A stretch of DNA of 64,000 nucleotides from Roseomonas sp. GC11. GTDB lineage: Bacteria; Pseudomonadota; Alphaproteobacteria; Acetobacterales; Acetobacteraceae. The position numbers and the translations under genes are program-made. Shown here piece after piece: positions 25,274 to 33,563 of the stretch. The notes below the pieces were generated by a model. That model was given only the letters and a program-made list of their open reading frames with translations, had not been told where the DNA came from and did not search any database. The DNA is taken from the NCBI RefSeq assembly GCF_024437745.1, contig NZ_JANFNY010000020.1, positions 1 to 64,000 of the forward strand, given 5' to 3'. Positions within the stretch are counted from its first letter, which is position 1. Every line of letters begins with the position of its first letter.

Positions 25274-25761
25274 TGTCGCTCATCCTGAAGTTGGCGCCAG
25301 GGGAAAGGCTTTTCATCAATGGCGCCGTCGTCACCAATGGCGACCGGCGCGCCTATCTGATGGTGGAAACCAAGGCGCAGATCGTGCGGGAGAAGGATGT
25401 CCTTCTCCCCGCTGACGCCAACACGCCTGTGCGGCGCGCCTATTTCGCCGCGCAGAACGTCCTGCTGAACGCCCAGTCCTCTCTGGGCAATATCGATACC
25501 TTTCTCGAACAGGTCGAAACCCTTCGTGGTGTCTTTCTCAAGCCAGAACACCTGAATCTTCTGGATGAGGCGGAGATGCACATGCGCCAGGGCAACACCT
25601 ACCGCGCCCTGGCCGCCTTGCGTGAACTGGTTTTGTACGAATGCGTTCTGCTCGAAATGGATCCACCGCCGCGCTTCCGCCGCGGCGTGGCAGAGCGTCC
25701 TCCGGCACCAGCGTCTTCCGTTTCAATGAGGCACAATGCGAGCGAATCGAAAACGGTTTGA
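25273..25761 (+). CDS. flbT: FlbT, post-transcriptional regulator of flagellin
   Basis: 162 residues. The N-terminus LILKLAPGERLFINGAVVTN followed by RRAYLMVETKAQIVREKDVL is typical of FlbT. FlbT binds flagellin mRNA leaders and limits or times flagellin translation. The C-terminal 30 residues are less conserved and proline rich. It is coupled to flaF. Confidence 0.93.
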   Translation: MSLILKLAPGERLFINGAVVTNGDRRAYLMVETKAQIVREKDVLLPADANTPVRRAYFAAQNVLLNAQSSLGNIDTFLEQVETLRGVFLKPEHLNLLDEAEMHMRQGNTYRALAALRELVLYECVLLEMDPPPRFRRGVAERPPAPASSVSMRHNASESKTV

Positions 25762-25834
25762 TTCCGTCATGGTGGGATATAACGGGCGAAACCTGTTCAA
25801 CTCAGCCTGAGAGGCGAACATAGGAGCATAGGAC

Positions 25835-26149
25835 ATGATCGAAGCAACGCAATCGGTGAAGCAGCAGACCTCAGCGTCTGAGAACGCCTACAGGGTTCTT
25901 CCCCGCCCCGCTGACAGCGCAGAGCGCACACCCGCCACCCCTGCCACAGGGGAGGTCCTCGTCGCCGAGCGCCAGAAGCAGATCACGGCGGTGATCCCGA
26001 GCTTCGATATCCGTCTCGACCTGGCCACCATGCAGCTCTACACCGAGATGCGTGACCCTTCGACGGACCGTGTCCTGCTCCGCCTGGCCGCCGGCTACAG
26101 GCCGCAGTCGCAGGAAAACGAAACCTCGCGCGACATGACTTTTGCATGA
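25835..26149 (+). CDS. FlaG-like protein
   Basis: 104 residues. The first 50 are flexible; the rest (PSFDIRLDLATMQLYTEMRD, then TDRVLLRLAAGYRP) has the beta-strand pattern of FlaG (a strand, a turn containing Asp-x-x-Thr, a second strand). FlaG proteins affect filament length in other bacteria. It lies between flbT and the DUF1217 gene and overlaps the latter by 4 bases. Assignment tentative. Confidence 0.55.
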   Translation: MIEATQSVKQQTSASENAYRVLPRPADSAERTPATPATGEVLVAERQKQITAVIPSFDIRLDLATMQLYTEMRDPSTDRVLLRLAAGYRPQSQENETSRDMTFA

Positions 26150-27315
26150 CCATCAATGCCGTCACGGTCGGGATCCCGACTGGTTACGCCGGATGGAAGC
26201 TCCTCCAGACGAAGAGCTTGAAGGACTTCAAAGCCTTCAGCCAGGATGCCTCGCTTCAGCGCGACATCGCGTATCTGAAGGAAAAGCTCCCGACCAAGCT
26301 CACCGCCGAGGATCTTCTGTCCGACCGACGGCTGCAAACCATCGTCCTGACAGCCTACGGGCTGGACGGGCAGGTGGGCTATAACGGGATGATGAAGAAG
26401 GTGCTGGAGAGCAATGTCAGCGACAGCTCCTCCTTCGCCATGCTGATGACCGACTACCGCTTCCGCCAGATCGCCAAGGATCTGAACTATGGCGGCATCT
26501 CCATCCCCGCCATCCCCGCTGTGCCGTCGAGCCTGAGCGTGCAGGTCGAAGGCGTCATGGCGGGGCAGAGTTTCCAGAGCGCCAGCGGAACCTTCGGCGG
26601 CATCAAGGTTTCCGATGTCGATCTCTCCGGCCTGACCAAGCGCACCGATATCGCCGCCGCCCTCCAGGCCGCCTTCCGCAAGGCCGACAAGGGCAGCGAG
26701 GATATCTCCGTCACCGCCCTCGGCATGAAGCTCATTTTCACCGATGCGAAAGGTCGCGGCACCGGCACCGTCTCCTTCACCACCGACGAAAACAGCACGC
26801 CGCGCGCCTATCTGCTGGAGCAGACCAAGGGCAGCACCGAGATCGCCGCCAGCGGCGGCCCGAAGGTGACCGACAGCACGACCATCAACAGCATCGTCGA
26901 GAAATACACCCAGGCCCGCTTTGAATCCGCCCTGGGCGAAAGCTCGGACACGCTGCGCCACGCCGTCTATGCCAAGCGCATGCTGCCCAACGTCACCAAC
27001 TGGTACAGCGTCATCGCCGACCGCAACCTGGCCGATGTGGTGCAGACCGTCCTTGGCCTGCCCAGCAGCTTCTCCTCCGTCGATGTCGACACCCAGAAGG
27101 AGATGCTGGAGAAGCGCATGGATATCGCTGACTTCCAGGATTCAACAAAGCTGCAGAAGCTGCTGGACCGCTACGTGGCCACCGCCAGCACCCAGGAAAG
27201 CGCCGCCGCCGCAGCCTCCGGCGCCGCCGCGCTGATCCAGCCGATTTCCTGGGGCGGCAACGGCTTCAGCGGCGAAGCCGCCTCAGCGCTGATCTCCATC
27301 CTCTACAGTTCCTGA
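26146..27315 (+). CDS. DUF1217-family flagellar protein
   Basis: 389 residues. The family pattern is an N-terminal helical module (DFKAFSQDASLQRDIAYLKE, DLLSDRRLQTIVLTAYGLDG) and a C-terminal module of similar design (RFESALGESSDTLRHAVYAK, then NVTNWYSVIADRNLADVVQT and LGLPSSFSSVDVDTQKEMLE). In between is a Ser/Gly/Thr-rich insert (about 115-245), as expected for an exported, surface-exposed part. DUF1217 proteins occur in alphaproteobacterial flagellar clusters; the exact role is not established to my knowledge. Confidence 0.85.
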   Translation: MTINAVTVGIPTGYAGWKLLQTKSLKDFKAFSQDASLQRDIAYLKEKLPTKLTAEDLLSDRRLQTIVLTAYGLDGQVGYNGMMKKVLESNVSDSSSFAMLMTDYRFRQIAKDLNYGGISIPAIPAVPSSLSVQVEGVMAGQSFQSASGTFGGIKVSDVDLSGLTKRTDIAAALQAAFRKADKGSEDISVTALGMKLIFTDAKGRGTGTVSFTTDENSTPRAYLLEQTKGSTEIAASGGPKVTDSTTINSIVEKYTQARFESALGESSDTLRHAVYAKRMLPNVTNWYSVIADRNLADVVQTVLGLPSSFSSVDVDTQKEMLEKRMDIADFQDSTKLQKLLDRYVATASTQESAAAAASGAAALIQPISWGGNGFSGEAASALISILYSS

Positions 27316-27359
27316 TCGCACTTCTCCGCCTCCCCTCTCGCCATCTGGCAGGTTCCGCC

Positions 27360-29357
27360 GTGCGAAAAACAGATGATGTCGCGAGGGGCGGCGGCGAAGC
27401 CTCCCGCCTGCCCTCTGCCCTGCGCGCCGTGACGGATTGGGCAGAACTGGCGCCCCTCCTGCCGCAACTCGCCACCTCCGCCGGCCAGGCCGAGGCCGAG
27501 GCCCTGGGCGAACTCCTGCCCCGGCTCTGCATGGGGGCGGACAGGCGGCTCAAGATCAATCTTGCCCTGCTCTGCCAGCTGGCGCGGCTGATGACAGCGC
27601 GGGGTCTGCTCCTCAGCAGCCCGGATTGGCAGGAACTGGCGCGGCAGATCACCACCCACATCGCCGCACAGTCCGGCCAGGCACCTGGGGACCACATGAT
27701 CCTGGCCCTGGCCGTGCGCGGCCTGACCGAAGGGCGCATGGCCACGCTGCGCTGGGCCTTGGGCCATGCCCTCGGCCCCTCCATCGGCAGTGCCGATGCC
27801 CTCAACTGGTACAAGATTCTGCACCACGCAGGCATCCTGGCCGATGAGGTGCAGGCGGCGGAAATCGCCGGCGCCTTCAGCGGGATGCTGTCTTACGGCG
27901 ATGTCAGCGCCGTGGCGCGGCTGTTGCTGGTGCTCGGCATGACGCAGCAGCGCAGCATGGCCTATCTGCGCGCCGTCTTTGAAGGTGCGGCGCTGCCGGC
28001 CATGCTGAACAGCCTGAAACGGGACAAGACGGATACCGCACTTCAGATCGAACAGTTCCTGGCCACGCACTGGCTGCCCCGCCATGAATGCGAGAGCCAT
28101 TACGACCAGAGCTACCGCCTGTGGGCGGGGGCCTTTGCCCGCGCCGGGCGCGCCGCCGGGCGCGGCCTGCCGCGCCTGCCGGAGCCAGGGCCAGAGAGCC
28201 GCATCGGCTTTTTCCTGCATCAGGCTTCCACCCTGTCGCATGTGATGTGCTTCCACGATGCCATGGCAGCCGCCCGGCGTGCCGGGCGCCCGCTACCCGC
28301 CGTGCTCTACATCTGGCATGGCCACAACGCCGAACTGAACGCCATGATGCGGGCGCTCGACGTCGAAGTCGTCGAGATGGAAACCCTGCCCGGCCTGCCA
28401 TCCAGCCTGACCGAGCGCTTCCTCTGGCTGCGGCAAAGGCTGGCGGCGGACAAGGTCGGCCTGCTCGTCTGGCTCTGCGTGCCCTGCTGGCAGTCCTTCG
28501 CCTTCTCGATGCGCCTCGCCCCACGCCAGCTCTGGTGGTCGATGAAATACCACCCGGCGGCGGTGGAAGGGGCGGATGTCCTGCTCAGCCTGCATGGCCG
28601 GGCGCGGGAAAAGGCCGTCTGGCACGGGCGGGAATGGCAGACCGTGCCCTATACCGTCCTGCTGCCGCCCTATGCCCCGCGCGCGGAGGAGGTGGCGGCG
28701 CTGCGCGCGCCTTTCGGCGATGCGGTGATCTGCTTCACCCCCTCCCGCCCGGAGAAAATGCTGGACCTGGAATTCCTGGAGACCGTCGTGGCCATCCTGA
28801 AGGCTGCGCCAGAGGCCATCTGGGCCTATCCGGGGCATGAGGACACGCCAGCCATCCGCGAGACCTTCGCCGCCGCCGGGCTGGCGGAGCGCGTGCGCTG
28901 GGTGGGCTGGGTGGACACCGCCCTGTGGGGCCATGTGGCCGATCTCGTGCTGGACAGCTTCCCCCACTCCACCGGGCTGACCGGGGCGCAGGCCATGGCC
29001 GCCGCCACGCCGGTGCTCTTCCGCCTGCTGCCGGAGGGGCATGATGGCTTCGGCATGTTCGACATGCTGCTGGGCGACCCGCTGCGCCGCGGCCTGGGGC
29101 CAGAGGCGGAGCGCCAGGAGATGGCCGCCACCTTCACCGCCGCCGATGGCACGGAACTGCTGATGGCCGCCGAAACGCCGGCGGACTACGTGGCCCAGGC
29201 GCTGCGCCTGATCCGCGATCCCGCCCTGCGCGCGGCCAGCGGCGCCGCATACCAGCGCTACGCCGGGCGCTGGCTCTGCGACACCGAATTGCTCGGCAAT
29301 CGTTTTGCCGATGTCCTGCTCCATGCAAAAAATCAAAAGACTCAAAAAGAGGCTTGA
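27360..29357 (+). CDS. GT41-like glycosyltransferase, probable flagellin glycosylation
   Basis: 665 residues from the GTG at 27360; an in-frame GTG at 27429 would remove 23 residues. The N-terminal 250 residues are helical repeats without clear TPR consensus. The C-terminal half resembles OGT/SPINDLY-type transferases: DAVICFTPSRPEKMLDLEFL, then AERVRWVGWVDTALWGHVAD and LVLDSFPHSTGLTGAQAMAA, the expected nucleotide-sugar-binding order. It sits between the flagellin block and a methyltransferase gene, so flagellin modification is inferred. Confidence 0.8.
   Translation: MRKTDDVARGGGEASRLPSALRAVTDWAELAPLLPQLATSAGQAEAEALGELLPRLCMGADRRLKINLALLCQLARLMTARGLLLSSPDWQELARQITTHIAAQSGQAPGDHMILALAVRGLTEGRMATLRWALGHALGPSIGSADALNWYKILHHAGILADEVQAAEIAGAFSGMLSYGDVSAVARLLLVLGMTQQRSMAYLRAVFEGAALPAMLNSLKRDKTDTALQIEQFLATHWLPRHECESHYDQSYRLWAGAFARAGRAAGRGLPRLPEPGPESRIGFFLHQASTLSHVMCFHDAMAAARRAGRPLPAVLYIWHGHNAELNAMMRALDVEVVEMETLPGLPSSLTERFLWLRQRLAADKVGLLVWLCVPCWQSFAFSMRLAPRQLWWSMKYHPAAVEGADVLLSLHGRAREKAVWHGREWQTVPYTVLLPPYAPRAEEVAALRAPFGDAVICFTPSRPEKMLDLEFLETVVAILKAAPEAIWAYPGHEDTPAIRETFAAAGLAERVRWVGWVDTALWGHVADLVLDSFPHSTGLTGAQAMAAATPVLFRLLPEGHDGFGMFDMLLGDPLRRGLGPEAERQEMAATFTAADGTELLMAAETPADYVAQALRLIRDPALRAASGAAYQRYAGRWLCDTELLGNRFADVLLHAKNQKTQKEA
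27361..27369 (+). promoter_or_regulatory. TGCGAAAAA element at the start of the glycosyltransferase gene
   Basis: The motif overlaps the GTG used as start. If it is regulatory, the in-frame GTG at 27429 (68 bases downstream) would be the true start. Confidence 0.35.
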
Positions 29358-29360
29358 TGC

Positions 29361-30392
29361 ATGGATGGCTTGCAGACCGGTCTGGCCCTGGAGCTGGCCC
29401 CGACGCGGGACAGCTTCGATGCCGCCGCCATTCCTGGCTTCCGCGCGGCCCTGCAGGCCGCCTATCGCCGCCTGACGGCGGCGGAGCGCCTGGAGGCCAG
29501 CCAGCAAAGCCAATCCCTGCGCTGGCACAGCCGGGCCTGCCCGCTCTGCGCCAGCCAGGCCGGAGAGCCGGTGGCCGGCACGGGGGAAGATGTCGTCCGC
29601 TGCCGCTGCTGCCACCTCCTCTACCGCGACCGCATCCCGGAGGATGACCAGTCCCGCCTGCGCTTCGGCGAGACGGAGGCCATGGCCGCCTTCCACGCGC
29701 TGAAGTCGGAGCCGCTCTATGCGCAGCTGGAGGCGCGCAAGAGCCGCTATGTGCTCTCCCGCCTGCTGGAGCATGCGGGCACGGGCGGGCGGCGCCTGCG
29801 GCTGCTGGAAATCGGCGCCTCCAGCGGCGTGCTGCTGCGCGCGGCGGCGGAGCGCGGCTGCGTGGCCCTCGGGCTGGAGCCCAACCCCGGCTTCGCGCAG
29901 GAGGCCCGCGCGCTGGGCGGCAATGTGGTCGAGGGCTTCTTCCCCGATGCCCTGCCCGACCAGGCGCGCTTCGACCTGATCATCTCGATGGATGTGCTGG
30001 AATATATCGAGGACCCGGTGGACTCCCTGGTCCGCATGGGCCGCCATCTGGCGCCGGGCGGGCGGATCGCCGTGCAGGTGCCCAATGCCGCGCACCCGCT
30101 GGTGGCGCTGCAGGGCGCGCGCAGCCCCATCTACAAGCCGGGCCACATCACCTTCTTCGAGATGGAGACGCTGATCACCGCCGGCTATCTGGCCGGCTTC
30201 AAGGCCGTCCACGCGGAGACCTACATCTCCGAGGTGGACCGCCTGCTCTCCTGGCCGGATGAAGCCCTCTGGCCCGCGCTGCACGCCCAGGGCTGGACCC
30301 CGCGCGACCGGGCCGAGATCACCGCCGAGGCCCTCTTCGCACGGGATCTCGGCTACAAGCTCTTCGTGGTGTTCGGGCGGCCTGGAGAGTAG
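29361..30392 (+). CDS. SAM-dependent methyltransferase with a zinc-ribbon
   Basis: 343 residues. A cysteine pair CPLC (C60, C63) and CRCC (C81-C84) form a zinc-ribbon-like head, as in sugar C-methyltransferase-type proteins. The Rossmann methyltransferase core follows: RLRLLEIGASSGVLLRAAAE, then VALGLEPNP, DLIISMDVLEYIEDPVDSLV and LAPGGRIAVQVPN. Only 3 bases separate it from the glycosyltransferase, suggesting that it methylates the glycan or protein in the same pathway. Target unknown. Confidence 0.85.
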   Translation: MDGLQTGLALELAPTRDSFDAAAIPGFRAALQAAYRRLTAAERLEASQQSQSLRWHSRACPLCASQAGEPVAGTGEDVVRCRCCHLLYRDRIPEDDQSRLRFGETEAMAAFHALKSEPLYAQLEARKSRYVLSRLLEHAGTGGRRLRLLEIGASSGVLLRAAAERGCVALGLEPNPGFAQEARALGGNVVEGFFPDALPDQARFDLIISMDVLEYIEDPVDSLVRMGRHLAPGGRIAVQVPNAAHPLVALQGARSPIYKPGHITFFEMETLITAGYLAGFKAVHAETYISEVDRLLSWPDEALWPALHAQGWTPRDRAEITAEALFARDLGYKLFVVFGRPGE

Positions 30393-30402
30393 GAAGAGTC
30401 CT

Positions 30403-30424
30403 GTTCTTTTTTGGAAAAAAGAAC
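30403..30424 (+). terminator. Terminator hairpin after the methyltransferase gene
   Basis: GTTCTTTTTT and AAAAAAGAAC form a perfect 10-base stem with a 2-base loop. Same core as the hairpin at 12773-12793. Confidence 0.55.
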
Positions 30425-30498
30425 CAAAAAACTCTTTTCAGTTCAGCGTCCCGCTTCAGGCCTGAGGCGGGACGCCAAACGGAAAGAAAGTCTTTTTG

Positions 30499-30522
30499 CT
30501 TCTTTTTCTTCAGAAAAAGAAG
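30499..30522 (-). terminator. Terminator hairpin after fliI
   Basis: CTTCTTTTTCT and AGAAAAAGAAG form an 11-base stem ending 1 base before the fliI stop codon region. The hairpin and its left flank recur identically at 50609-50632. Confidence 0.55.
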
Positions 30523-30523
30523 A

Positions 30524-31864
30524 TCATCCCTTCAGGATATCCTTCAGCCGCGCGAAAGCCTCTTCCGAACCGCTGCGCTCATCGATGCCCTGGCCGAGCA
30601 GGGCTTCCAGGGCGGGGTGGCGTTCGATCGCGGCATCCACACCGGCATCGCTGCCCTGGCGATAGGCGCCGAGGCGGATCATCTCCGCCATGTCGGCATA
30701 GGTGCCGATCAGGCGGCGGGCCTGGGCGAGCAGGGCGTTTTCCTCCGGCGTGTGGCAGCGCGGCAGGGCGCGGCTGACGGAGCGCAGCACATCGAGCGCC
30801 GGCCAGCGCCCGCGCTCGCCAATGCGGCGGTCCAGCACGATATGCCCGTCGAGAATGCCGCGCACGGCATCGGAAATCGGCTCGTCATGGTCATCGCCAT
30901 CGACGAGCACGGTGAAGATGGCGGTGATGTCGCCCTCGCCCTCCGGCCCCGGGCCAGCGCGTTCCAGCAGCGCCGGCAATTCGGTGAAGACGGAGGGGGT
31001 GTAGGAGCGGGCCGTGGCGGGCTCGCCAGCGGCCAGGCCGATCTCGCGCTGGGCATGGGCGAGGCGCGTGACGGAATCGAGCAGCAGGAAGACCTGCTTG
31101 CCCTCGGCGCGGAAATGCTCGGCCACGGCGAGGGTGGCCATGGCGGCGCGGCGGCGGGCCAGGGCCGGCTCGTCCGAGGTGGAGACGACGACGACGGCGC
31201 GGCGCCGCCCTTCCTCGCCCAGCGTCTGGTCGAGGAATTCGCGCACCTCGCGCCCGCGCTCGCCGATCAGCCCGACGACGATGACATCCGCCTCGACGAA
31301 GCGCGCGAGCATGCCGATCAGCGTGGATTTGCCGACGCCGGAGGCGGCGAAGATGCCGAGGCGCTGGCCGCGGCAGACGGGGGTGAAGATGTCGAGCGCG
31401 CGCAGCCCCGTCTCCAGCCGCTGGCCGACGAGGCGGCGGGTCAGGGCGGGCGGCGGCGGCTGGCGCAGCAGCGCGCCGCGCCGGCCCTGCGGCAGGTGGC
31501 CCAGCCCGTCCACCGGGCGGCCCAGGCTGTCGATCACCCGGCCCATCCAGGCATCGGAGGGGTAGAGGCGCAGCGGCTCTTCCAGCCAGAGGCGGGCGCC
31601 GGGGCTGAGCCCCTCGGTGCCGCCTTCCGGCACGGCGATGGCGCTGTCCGGCGAGAAGGCGACGAACTCGCCATGGACGGGCGGGCGGCCGTGGCGCTGC
31701 ACCCGCATGCGGTCGCCGATCGACACCCCCTCCCCCAGCCCGGTGACGGAGAGCGCCGCGCCGCGCACGGCGGCCAGGGTGCCGTAGCGCTGCCGCGTGG
31801 GCAGGCGGGCCAGTTGCGCGGCGGTATCGCCCAGGGCGGTGGAGAGGAGAGGCGAGAAGGTCAT
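30524..31864 (-). CDS. fliI: FliI, flagellar export ATPase
   Basis: 446 residues. FliI is the hexameric ATPase of the flagellar type III export apparatus. The Walker A motif is ASGVGKST (residues 174-181). The region after it (ADVIVVGLIGERGREVREFL) and the Walker B region (KQVFLLLDSVTRLAHAQREI) are intact. The C-terminus is the usual helical domain (AQARRLIGTYADMAEMIRLG). It is encoded alone, divergent from the flgB operon, rather than with fliH and fliJ. Confidence 0.97.
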   Translation of the reverse strand: MTFSPLLSTALGDTAAQLARLPTRQRYGTLAAVRGAALSVTGLGEGVSIGDRMRVQRHGRPPVHGEFVAFSPDSAIAVPEGGTEGLSPGARLWLEEPLRLYPSDAWMGRVIDSLGRPVDGLGHLPQGRRGALLRQPPPPALTRRLVGQRLETGLRALDIFTPVCRGQRLGIFAASGVGKSTLIGMLARFVEADVIVVGLIGERGREVREFLDQTLGEEGRRRAVVVVSTSDEPALARRRAAMATLAVAEHFRAEGKQVFLLLDSVTRLAHAQREIGLAAGEPATARSYTPSVFTELPALLERAGPGPEGEGDITAIFTVLVDGDDHDEPISDAVRGILDGHIVLDRRIGERGRWPALDVLRSVSRALPRCHTPEENALLAQARRLIGTYADMAEMIRLGAYRQGSDAGVDAAIERHPALEALLGQGIDERSGSEEAFARLKDILKG

Positions 31865-31923
31865 GAGGCCGCGTCACTCCGCGCCAGGAGGGGATTGGCC
31901 CGCGAGCGGGCGCGGAAAATTTA

Positions 31924-31932
31924 TGCGAAAAA
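31924..31932 (+). promoter_or_regulatory. TGCGAAAAA element, distal copy before flgB
   Basis: First of two sense copies in the 253-base gap between fliI and flgB, 194 bases before flgB. Confidence 0.4.
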
Positions 31933-32045
31933 TTCAAGCCCGACAAGGCCGTTCGGCCCCCTGCCCCGGCGGCCGCCACGGCCCCGGGCCAGCTTTGAGG
32001 CCGCCCGCGCGGTGGTGGGGGGCCGCCCCACGGTGGTCACACTTA

Positions 32046-32054
32046 TGCGAAAAA
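32046..32054 (+). promoter_or_regulatory. TGCGAAAAA element, proximal copy before flgB
   Basis: Second copy, preceded by CACACTTA and followed by TCTCG, 72 bases before the flgB ATG. Confidence 0.5.
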
Positions 32055-32117
32055 TCTCGACATAAGGGGCCATGGGCGCTATTGCTCCGCAGGACAGCCA
32101 GAGGGGCAACCGGATCC

Positions 32118-32522
32118 ATGCTCGACGGCATTGACGTCTTCCGCATCTCTGGGGCGCGGATGCGCCAGCTGGCGGAGCGGCAGAATGTGCTGGCGCAGAA
32201 CATCGCCAACGCCGACACCCCGCTCTACCGCGCCCGCGATGTGAAACCCTTCCAGTTCGACAGCGCCCTGCTGCGCAACCAGCCGGGCCTGCCCTCGCTG
32301 CAGCTGGCGGCGACGCGGGCGGGGCATCTCGGCCTGTCGCGCAACGGCGTGACCATCGCGGCGGACAAGGCGCAGTCCTACAGCGAGGATCCGGACGGCA
32401 ACACCGTCAACATCGAGGAACAGATGGTGAAGCAGGCCGATGTTCTGAAAGCCTATGACCTGACGACGCTGGTCTACCGGCGCGGCACCGCGCTGCTGCG
32501 CACCGCCGTGGGTGGCCGCTGA
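32118..32522 (+). CDS. flgB: FlgB, proximal rod protein
   Basis: 134 residues. Axial-protein features: MRQLAERQNVLAQNIANADT followed by PLYRARDVKPFQF near the N-terminus, and VNIEEQMVKQADVLKAYDLT followed by LVYRRGTALLRTAVGG at the C-terminus. FlgB forms the rod base on FliE. The stop overlaps the flgC start. It opens the flgB-flgC-fliE-fliQ-flhA-fliR-flhB operon. Confidence 0.96.
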   Translation: MLDGIDVFRISGARMRQLAERQNVLAQNIANADTPLYRARDVKPFQFDSALLRNQPGLPSLQLAATRAGHLGLSRNGVTIAADKAQSYSEDPDGNTVNIEEQMVKQADVLKAYDLTTLVYRRGTALLRTAVGGR

Positions 32523-32962
32523 TGATCCGCACCGGCCCCATCACGGGCGCGGGCCCGCTCACCCAGGCGATGGCCACCGCCGCCTCGGGCATGAGCACGC
32601 AGGCCACGCGCATGCGCGTCTCGGCCGAGAACATCGCCAACGCCACCTCCACGGCGGGCACGCCGGGCGGCGATGCCTACCGGCGCAAGCTCATCACCTT
32701 CGATCGCGCGGTGGACCGCGCGACGGGCGCGCAGCTCGTGCGGCTGGACCAGGTCCGGCCCGACCAGCGCGACTTCCGCACGCAGTTCGACCCCTCCCAC
32801 CCGGCGGCGGACGAGCGCGGCTATGTCAAGCTTCCCAACGTCGATGTCCTGATCGAGCAGGCAGACCTGCGCGCCGCCGGGCGCAGCTATGAGGCCTCGA
32901 TGGCCGTCATGCAGCAGGCGCGCTCGCTCTACCTCAAGACGCTCGACATCCTGAGGTCCTGA
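32522..32962 (+). CDS. flgC: FlgC, proximal rod protein
   Basis: 146 residues. N-terminal rod signature MRVSAENIANATSTAGTPGG and the FlgC-typical GYVKLPNVDVLIEQADLRAA, followed by GRSYEASMAVMQQARSLYLK and TLDILRS. Coupled to flgB and followed by fliE after 5 bases. Confidence 0.96.
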   Translation: MIRTGPITGAGPLTQAMATAASGMSTQATRMRVSAENIANATSTAGTPGGDAYRRKLITFDRAVDRATGAQLVRLDQVRPDQRDFRTQFDPSHPAADERGYVKLPNVDVLIEQADLRAAGRSYEASMAVMQQARSLYLKTLDILRS

Positions 32963-32967
32963 TCCCC

Positions 32968-33258
32968 ATGCCCAATGCTCTCGCCGCTGTCCCGCCCGTC
33001 TCCGCCGCCGTGCGTGCCTATGGCACGACCTCGACGCCGGCCGGGGATTTCTCGACCATGGTGGGCGATGCGGCCCGCGCCTCGCTCAACACGCTGCGCC
33101 AGGCGGAGGTGACGAGCGCGCGCGGCGTCGCCGGCGCCGCCGATGTGCAGGAGGTGGTGCAGGCCGCCGCCTCGGCCGAGCTGACGGTGCAGACCATGAC
33201 GCAGCTGCGCGACAAGGTGCTTGGCGCCTACATGGACGTGCTGCGCATGGCGGTCTGA
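32968..33258 (+). CDS. fliE: FliE, hook-basal body adaptor protein
   Basis: 96 residues, typical of FliE, which joins the MS-ring to the rod. The conserved C-terminal part reads VQEVVQAAASAELTVQTMTQ then LRDKVLGAYMDVLRMAV. The N-terminus is Ala/Pro/Val rich. Position after flgC is the standard one. Confidence 0.94.
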   Translation: MPNALAAVPPVSAAVRAYGTTSTPAGDFSTMVGDAARASLNTLRQAEVTSARGVAGAADVQEVVQAAASAELTVQTMTQLRDKVLGAYMDVLRMAV

Positions 33259-33294
33259 TCCGCCCCGATATTTCCGCGCCGGAGAACTGACGCG

Positions 33295-33558
33295 ATGCAA
33301 GAAGGCGACGTCATCGAGGTCCTGCGCAGCGGCTTCTACGCCACCATGATGGTGGCGGGGCCGCCGCTGCTGGCCGCGCTCATCACCGGCGTCGCCGTCT
33401 CCGTGCTGCAGGCGCTGACGCAGATCCAGGAGATGACGCTGTCCTATGTGCCGAAGATCGTGGTGACCCTGGTGGCCACCATGCTCTCCCTGCCCTTCGG
33501 CTTCGCGGCGCTGCGCTCCTACACGGAGGAGATCGCGCAGCTGATCATCGGGCTTTAA
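33295..33558 (+). CDS. fliQ: FliQ, flagellar export gate protein
   Basis: 87 residues with two membrane helices (MMVAGPPLLAALITGVAVSV and IVVTLVATMLSLPFGFAALR), joined by the conserved loop LQALTQIQEMTLSYVPKI. Part of the FliPQR export gate. It lies 5 bases before flhA. Confidence 0.97.
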   Translation: MQEGDVIEVLRSGFYATMMVAGPPLLAALITGVAVSVLQALTQIQEMTLSYVPKIVVTLVATMLSLPFGFAALRSYTEEIAQLIIGL

Positions 33559-33563
33559 GCGCC

